Origin: ZC4RG17 sp035304485
GTDB lineage: Bacteria; Actinomycetota; Acidimicrobiia; Spongiisociales; ZC4RG35
Assembly: GCA_035304485.1 (NCBI GenBank)
Contig: DATGPZ010000177.1
Location: forward strand, 1 to 8,885
Direction: 5' to 3'
DNA length: 8,885 nucleotides
A program made the translations under genes and the position numbers. The notes under the pieces are model-generated. The model was not told where the DNA came from and ran no database searches. It was given only the letters and a program-made list of their open reading frames with translations. Positions 5,743-8,885 of the stretch are shown here, piece after piece; the stretch's first letter is position 1, and the number at the start of each line of letters is the position of its first letter.

Positions 5743-6437
5743 CGACGACGGCCGGACCCGCCTACCAGCAGATCGCAGACGCGTTGCGGGAACGAATCCT
5801 CACGGGCCAGCTCTCGCCCGGGGAGCGCCTTCCCAAAGAGGAAGAGCTGGCAAGGGGATTCGGCGTCAGCCGATCGACCGTGCGGGAGGCGTTGCGGGCG
5901 CTGGCGACACAGCGACTGGTCGTGACCACCCGGGGCGTGACCGGAGGCACCGCGGTGGCCGACCAGATCCCGCCCGACGTCAGCCACTCCCTGATCGAGT
6001 GGCTGGAGTGGTCGGCCATCGCCGACCAGATATCGGTGAGCGAACTGCTCCAAGCGCGAGAGATGTTGGAGGTGCCCGCCAGTGGCCTGGCGGCGGCGAA
6101 TCGCACACCCGACCAGTTGGAGCGTCTGGCGGCGGCTCTCGAGACAGAGATCTCACCATCCCGTCCCTTCGAGAGCACGCGCCGATTCCACTTGCTCGTG
6201 GTGGAGACCTCCGGCAATCGCCTCCTGGAGCCGCTCACCCGCCCGCTGTTCGTGGTGCTCCAGGATCGCTTCCTCCGCGACCTGGCTCCAGCCAGCTTCT
6301 GGATGCGGGTCGACGAGGAGCATCGTCTCATCTATGACGCCATCGCGGCCGGGGACCGACTGGCTGCCGAATACGAGATGCGCGAGCACCTCCAGCATCT
6401 GCGTCGCATGTATGAGCAGATCGACCGACACCGCTAG
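5739..6437 (+). CDS. GntR-family transcriptional regulator, FadR subfamily (FCD domain)
   Basis: DNA-binding regulator of 232 aa. The N-terminal winged helix (about 8-75) has the GntR pattern AYQQIADALRERILTGQL, then PGERLPKEEELARGFGVSRSTVREALRAL. The C-terminal all-helical FCD ligand domain spans about 100-225. The three FCD histidines are visible at His151 (RRFH), His195 (EEH) and His217 (REH), but the aspartate normally four residues before the first His is Thr147. The ATG at 5739 overlaps the CoA-transferase stop and follows GGGGAGGG by 9 nt. The open frame runs upstream to 5151, but that extension is Arg/Pro/Gly-rich shadow sequence inside the CoA-transferase. It is expected to bind the paired GTCTGAC sites at 4405-4493 and respond to an acid or acyl-CoA of the pathway. 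Family is certain; ligand unknown. Confidence 0.94.
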   Translation: MTTTAGPAYQQIADALRERILTGQLSPGERLPKEEELARGFGVSRSTVREALRALATQRLVVTTRGVTGGTAVADQIPPDVSHSLIEWLEWSAIADQISVSELLQAREMLEVPASGLAAANRTPDQLERLAAALETEISPSRPFESTRRFHLLVVETSGNRLLEPLTRPLFVVLQDRFLRDLAPASFWMRVDEEHRLIYDAIAAGDRLAAEYEMREHLQHLRRMYEQIDRHR

Positions 6438-6482
6438 AGGTCGGGCGAAATTCATGCCCGGTCGAGTGGACCCTCCCCGGCG

Positions 6483-6488
6483 TAACCT
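6483..6488 (+). promoter_or_regulatory. Predicted -10 element (TAACCT) for a leaderless mRNA
   Basis: TAACCT fits TANNNT and ends 6 nt before the ATG at 6495. No Shine-Dalgarno precedes this ATG, which supports leaderless expression separate from the upstream regulator gene (57-bp gap). No clear -35 is seen. Confidence 0.45.
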
Positions 6489-6494
6489 GGACTC

Positions 6495-7340
6495 ATGGAG
6501 CTGCTGGTCGGCACCGCAGGCGGTGTGTTCGATGAGACCGGTCGACCTCTCTCGTCGAGCCCGGTGGTCCATCTCGCCCGCCGTGACGACGCTTGGTGGG
6601 CGGTAGGCCCCGAAGGCCTGATTCGGAACGGCAGACCGGTGACGGATACGCCGAACGTGACCCTCAACTGCGTGCTTCCCACGGAGCACACGGTGTGGGT
6701 GGGAGGTTCCAACGCTCGACTGTTCCGGCTGGAGGCCGAAGAGCTGCGCGAGGAGACCACTTTCCTCGGCGCTCCCGGCCGGGACAAGTGGCACACGCCC
6801 TGGGGAGGCCCTCCCGACATCCGCTCCATGTCGGAGGCATCCGACGGCGTCGTATATGTGAACGTGCATGTCGGCGGCATCCTCCGCTTCGACGACTCCG
6901 GATTCGTCCCGACCGTCGACATCGAGTCCGACGTCCACCAGGTGGTTGCCCATCCGACCCGACCGGAGGTGGCGGCAACCGCGTCGGCCCGGGGATGGGC
7001 GGTGACGGTCAACGGTCATGATTTCGAGTTCAACAGTGACGGACTCACCCATACCTATTGCCGGGCTGTCGCCCTCGATGGCGACACGATCTGGGTGTCC
7101 GCCTCCCGTGGCCCACGCGGTGGCGACGCTCGTCTGTTCCGGGGGAACCTGGCGGGCACCGAAGTCGAGCCGGTGTCCGGCTTGCCCGTCTTCGATGGGA
7201 ACCTCGACACCCACTGTGTCCTGGCGAACGGTGGATTCGTCTTCGTCGGTCATGGACCCGAGGTGTGGGGCTCGACCGACTCGGGCGCGTCGTGGGAGCT
7301 CCTACTGGGAGACCTGCCCGACGTGACCTGCCTCGCCTGA
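6495..7340 (+). CDS. Asp-box (BNR/YCF48-like) beta-propeller-type protein of unknown function
   Basis: No specific family is recognised. The 281-aa protein has no signal peptide or membrane segment and is therefore probably cytoplasmic. Short beta-rich units recur, ending in patterns such as DDAWWAVGPEGLIRNG (31-46), HTVWVGGSNARLFRLE (65-80), GVVYVNVHVGGILRFD (118-133), DTIWVSASRGPRGGDARLFRG (from 197), and FVFVGHGPEVWGSTDSGASW (248-267). The last contains a canonical Asp-box S-x-D-x-G-x-x-W at 260-267. This spacing suggests about five to six propeller blades, as in sialidase/YCF48-like repeat proteins; no sialidase active-site arginines can be assigned. A lactonase-like or scaffold role is possible but unproven. 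The ATG at 6495 has no Shine-Dalgarno and is probably leaderless. It converges on the PLP enzyme with an 11-bp gap. Confidence 0.8.
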   Translation: MELLVGTAGGVFDETGRPLSSSPVVHLARRDDAWWAVGPEGLIRNGRPVTDTPNVTLNCVLPTEHTVWVGGSNARLFRLEAEELREETTFLGAPGRDKWHTPWGGPPDIRSMSEASDGVVYVNVHVGGILRFDDSGFVPTVDIESDVHQVVAHPTRPEVAATASARGWAVTVNGHDFEFNSDGLTHTYCRAVALDGDTIWVSASRGPRGGDARLFRGNLAGTEVEPVSGLPVFDGNLDTHCVLANGGFVFVGHGPEVWGSTDSGASWELLLGDLPDVTCLA

Positions 7341-7351
7341 GAACACCTGGT

Positions 7352-8503
7352 TCAGCCGTCGAGACGCTCTGACACGGCGTGTGCCATCCGCTCGACTATC
7401 TCGCTGAGGATCTCCGGTGCGGTGGCGAAGTTGAGACGGGCGTGGCCGACACCACCCGCTCCGAACGGAGCTCCCGCGGACAGCGCCACCCGGGCTCTAT
7501 CCAGGAAGAAGGCGGCGGGTTCGTCCAACCCATAGGGGCGGAAGTCGAGCCACGCCAGATACGTGGCCTCGAGGGGGCCGAAACGAACTTCCGGCAAGTG
7601 CCGGGCCAGCAGTGCCTCGAGCTGGTCCCGATTGGCGTCGATCTGGGCCGTGACCTGGTCGAGCCACTCTTGTCCATGGCGATAGGCGGCGGCGTTGGCC
7701 ACCAAGCCGAGGCTCGACACCCCGACCTTGTCGGGAGTGAAGTAGCCGGTCCAGATCTCGATATCGGCCGAATTCGAGAGCACGACCTGGGCACACTTGA
7801 GCCCCGGGATGTTCCAGGCCTTGGACGCCGAGGTGACGGTGACGACAGTGGATGGGTCGACGGTCGCCGCCACCACGTGCTGGATCCCGCCCCGCACCAG
7901 AGGAGCATGCACCTCGTCGGCGATGACCCGAGAGCCTTTCGAGGAAGCCAGTTCCACCACCGCCTCGACCTCGGCCCGAGTGAAGGCTCGCCCCGTCGGG
8001 TTCCACGGGTTGCACAGGACTATGCAGCCCGCTCCCCCGTCGAACGCCCGCCCGATCGATTCCAGATCCAACCGATAGCGACCGTCGGCGTCCGGCTGAC
8101 AGGGAACGTCGACCAGCTGGCGGCCGGCTCGCTCCACCATCGAGAAGAACGGGTAGTAGACGGGCGTGTGGAGCACGACGGACGAGTCCGGTTCGGTCAG
8201 GTGGACGATGGCCCGCCGGAGCCCTTCGACCACGTCCGGGACCGGGAACACTTGGGACGGTCCCACTTCCCAGCCCAGCCGATCCGACCAGAAACCGCAG
8301 GCGGCGGTGGCTGTTTCCTCTTCCAAGACGGCATACGGGTAGCCGACCTCGCCCGCGTCGATCGCCGCGTGGAGCGCCTCGGCGACGGGAGGCGCCAGAC
8401 CGAAGTCCATCTCTGCCACCCAGGCCGCCAGCACGTCATCGGGATAGGTGTTCCATTTGAACCCTCCCCGGGACCGCAGTCGCTCGACGCTCTGTAGATC
8501 CAC
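7352..8503 (-). CDS. PatB/MalY-type PLP-dependent aminotransferase / C-S beta-lyase
   Basis: Fold-type I PLP enzyme of the class I/II aminotransferase superfamily. PatB/MalY members cleave cystathionine and similar S-conjugates to a thiol, pyruvate and ammonia. It is 383 aa, close to the usual 390. Diagnostic segments: FKWNTYPDDVLAAWVAEMDF (16-35; W-x-x-x-x-D-VL-P/A-x-WVA-x-MDF type), GYPY (54-57), TPVYYPFF (113-120), NPWNPTGR with Asn168, IADEVHAPL with Asp196, TSASK with the Schiff-base Lys228, and ARLNFA with carboxylate-binding Arg356. The GTG at 8503 starts just before the conserved N-terminus and has TAGGCT 7 nt upstream. The frame stays open to 8845, but that extension is non-homologous and would overlap the divergent gene, so it is rejected. 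The substrate may be cystathionine or another cysteine conjugate; an aminotransferase role is not excluded. Confidence 0.92.
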   Translation of the reverse strand: MDLQSVERLRSRGGFKWNTYPDDVLAAWVAEMDFGLAPPVAEALHAAIDAGEVGYPYAVLEEETATAACGFWSDRLGWEVGPSQVFPVPDVVEGLRRAIVHLTEPDSSVVLHTPVYYPFFSMVERAGRQLVDVPCQPDADGRYRLDLESIGRAFDGGAGCIVLCNPWNPTGRAFTRAEVEAVVELASSKGSRVIADEVHAPLVRGGIQHVVAATVDPSTVVTVTSASKAWNIPGLKCAQVVLSNSADIEIWTGYFTPDKVGVSSLGLVANAAAYRHGQEWLDQVTAQIDANRDQLEALLARHLPEVRFGPLEATYLAWLDFRPYGLDEPAAFFLDRARVALSAGAPFGAGGVGHARLNFATAPEILSEIVERMAHAVSERLDG

Positions 8504-8510
8504 CCTTCGG

Positions 8511-8516
8511 AGCCTA
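8511..8516 (-). promoter_or_regulatory. Predicted -10 element (TAGGCT) for the PatB/MalY gene
   Basis: On the minus strand TAGGCT ends 7 nt before GTG 8503, again fitting TANNNT with a leaderless start. The hexamer is identical to both -10 candidates of the hydratase/CoA-transferase region, but no GTCTGAC operator accompanies it. A weak GAAGG sits directly against the GTG, too close to act as a normal ribosome binding site. Confidence 0.45.
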
Positions 8517-8663
8517 AACCGGGACCGAACGCTGATCCCACGAGGTGCTCCGGTTGCCGACGCTTCGATGGCGGTTCTGGGCGTCGTGCGACTAGACCCT
8601 GCCGATACGATTCGGTGGAACCGGCGCTGCCGGTGAGCCGCCCTCGACCGATCGGACCCGCCC

Positions 8664-8885
8664 ATGGCCAGCAACTCCGAGTCACGCGAACCCGATGATC
8701 TCAGGGCGCGCAACCGGACGATCCTGCTCGTCATCGTGGTGGTGGCGATCCTGGGAACGATCGGTCTCGGGTTGCTGGCCGCATGGGGAGCGTTCACGCT
8801 CAGCCCGGACGACCAACCGCCGCCGTCTCCCACCGTCGCAGGCATGCCCGCCGGAGAGACCTTCGCCTATCTGGTCGAAGTCGGC
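8664..8885 (+). CDS. N-terminal fragment of a single-pass membrane-anchored protein, function unknown (runs off window)
   Basis: The 74 visible residues start with a short charged cytoplasmic segment (MASNSESREPDDLRARNR), then one hydrophobic helix at about 19-41 rich in Ile/Val/Leu/Gly, then an acidic/proline stretch (SPDDQPPPSPT) leading into what may be an extracellular domain. Arginines before the helix suggest an N-in, C-out orientation. No lipobox is present and no family is recognisable from this fragment. It is divergent from the PLP enzyme across 160 bp. No Shine-Dalgarno precedes the ATG at 8664; upstream GTG codons at 8615 and 8633 are out of frame. TACGAT at 8606-8611 is a possible -10. 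The reading frame stays open to the window end. Confidence 0.65.
   Translation, partial: MASNSESREPDDLRARNRTILLVIVVVAILGTIGLGLLAAWGAFTLSPDDQPPPSPTVAGMPAGETFAYLVEVG

Noticed and set aside
6153..7253. 366-aa minus-strand open frame
   Set aside because: Antisense to the GntR 3' half and the propeller gene; no recognisable domain, and both plus-strand genes are well supported.
7337..7356. Imperfect inverted repeat CTGAGAAC...GGTTCAG between convergent genes
   Set aside because: Only about four to five consecutive pairs and no T-run; not enough to call a terminator.
7379..8497. 372-aa plus-strand open frame
   Set aside because: Antisense to the PLP enzyme whose motifs (NPWNPTGR, IADEVH, TSASK) are unambiguous.
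8504..8845. N-terminal extension of the PLP enzyme (114 extra residues)
   Set aside because: No homology-like sequence, overlaps the divergent membrane protein start, and GTG 8503 sits at the conserved N-terminus.

Overview
This is high-GC DNA (roughly two thirds G+C by eye) that reads like an actinobacterium. Genes are densely packed, GTG and TTG starts are used, ATGA stop/start overlaps couple neighbours, and three genes have a TANNNT -10 element 6-7 nt before the start codon, as in actinobacterial leaderless mRNAs. The linker after the lipobox is Thr/Asp/Gly rich. An acidimicrobial-type actinobacterium is possible, but the sequence alone cannot settle the lineage.

Layout. Positions 1-2839 (minus strand) hold three genes of a peptide/nickel-class ABC importer, in transcription order: a DppD-type ATPase, a DppF-type ATPase and a lipoprotein substrate-binding protein that runs off the left edge. 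No permease gene is visible; if the operon encodes them they lie beyond the left edge. Diverging from this operon at 2921 is a D-2-hydroxyacid dehydrogenase. It converges on a MaoC-fold hydratase (3878-4390, minus). The hydratase diverges from a class III (CaiB/BaiF) CoA-transferase (4513-5742, plus), which overlaps a GntR/FadR-type regulator (5739-6437, plus) by ATGA. A small Asp-box beta-propeller-like protein (6495-7340, plus) converges on a PatB/MalY-type PLP enzyme (7352-8503, minus). The window closes with the N-terminus of a membrane-anchored protein of unknown function (8664 onward, plus).

Working together. CoA-transferase plus MaoC hydratase is the activation-plus-hydration pair used in catabolism of unsaturated or branched organic acids such as mesaconate or itaconate. 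The adjacent 2-hydroxyacid dehydrogenase, the importer and an FCD-domain GntR regulator fit a regulated uptake-and-degradation locus for an organic acid or small peptide-like compound. The substrate cannot be read from the sequence. A CitE-type lyase, which would complete an itaconate-type route, is absent from the window.

The most informative non-coding signal is the 4391-4512 intergenic region. Both divergent promoters carry a TAGGCT -10 followed by the same 11-mer (GTCTGACTTTT) in mirror orientation. The core GTCTGAC resembles FadR-subfamily GntR operators, so the regulator encoded in the cluster probably controls the hydratase, the CoA-transferase and itself. I see no RNA genes, CRISPR arrays, insertion sequences or prophage genes, and no gene-free stretch longer than about 160 bases.
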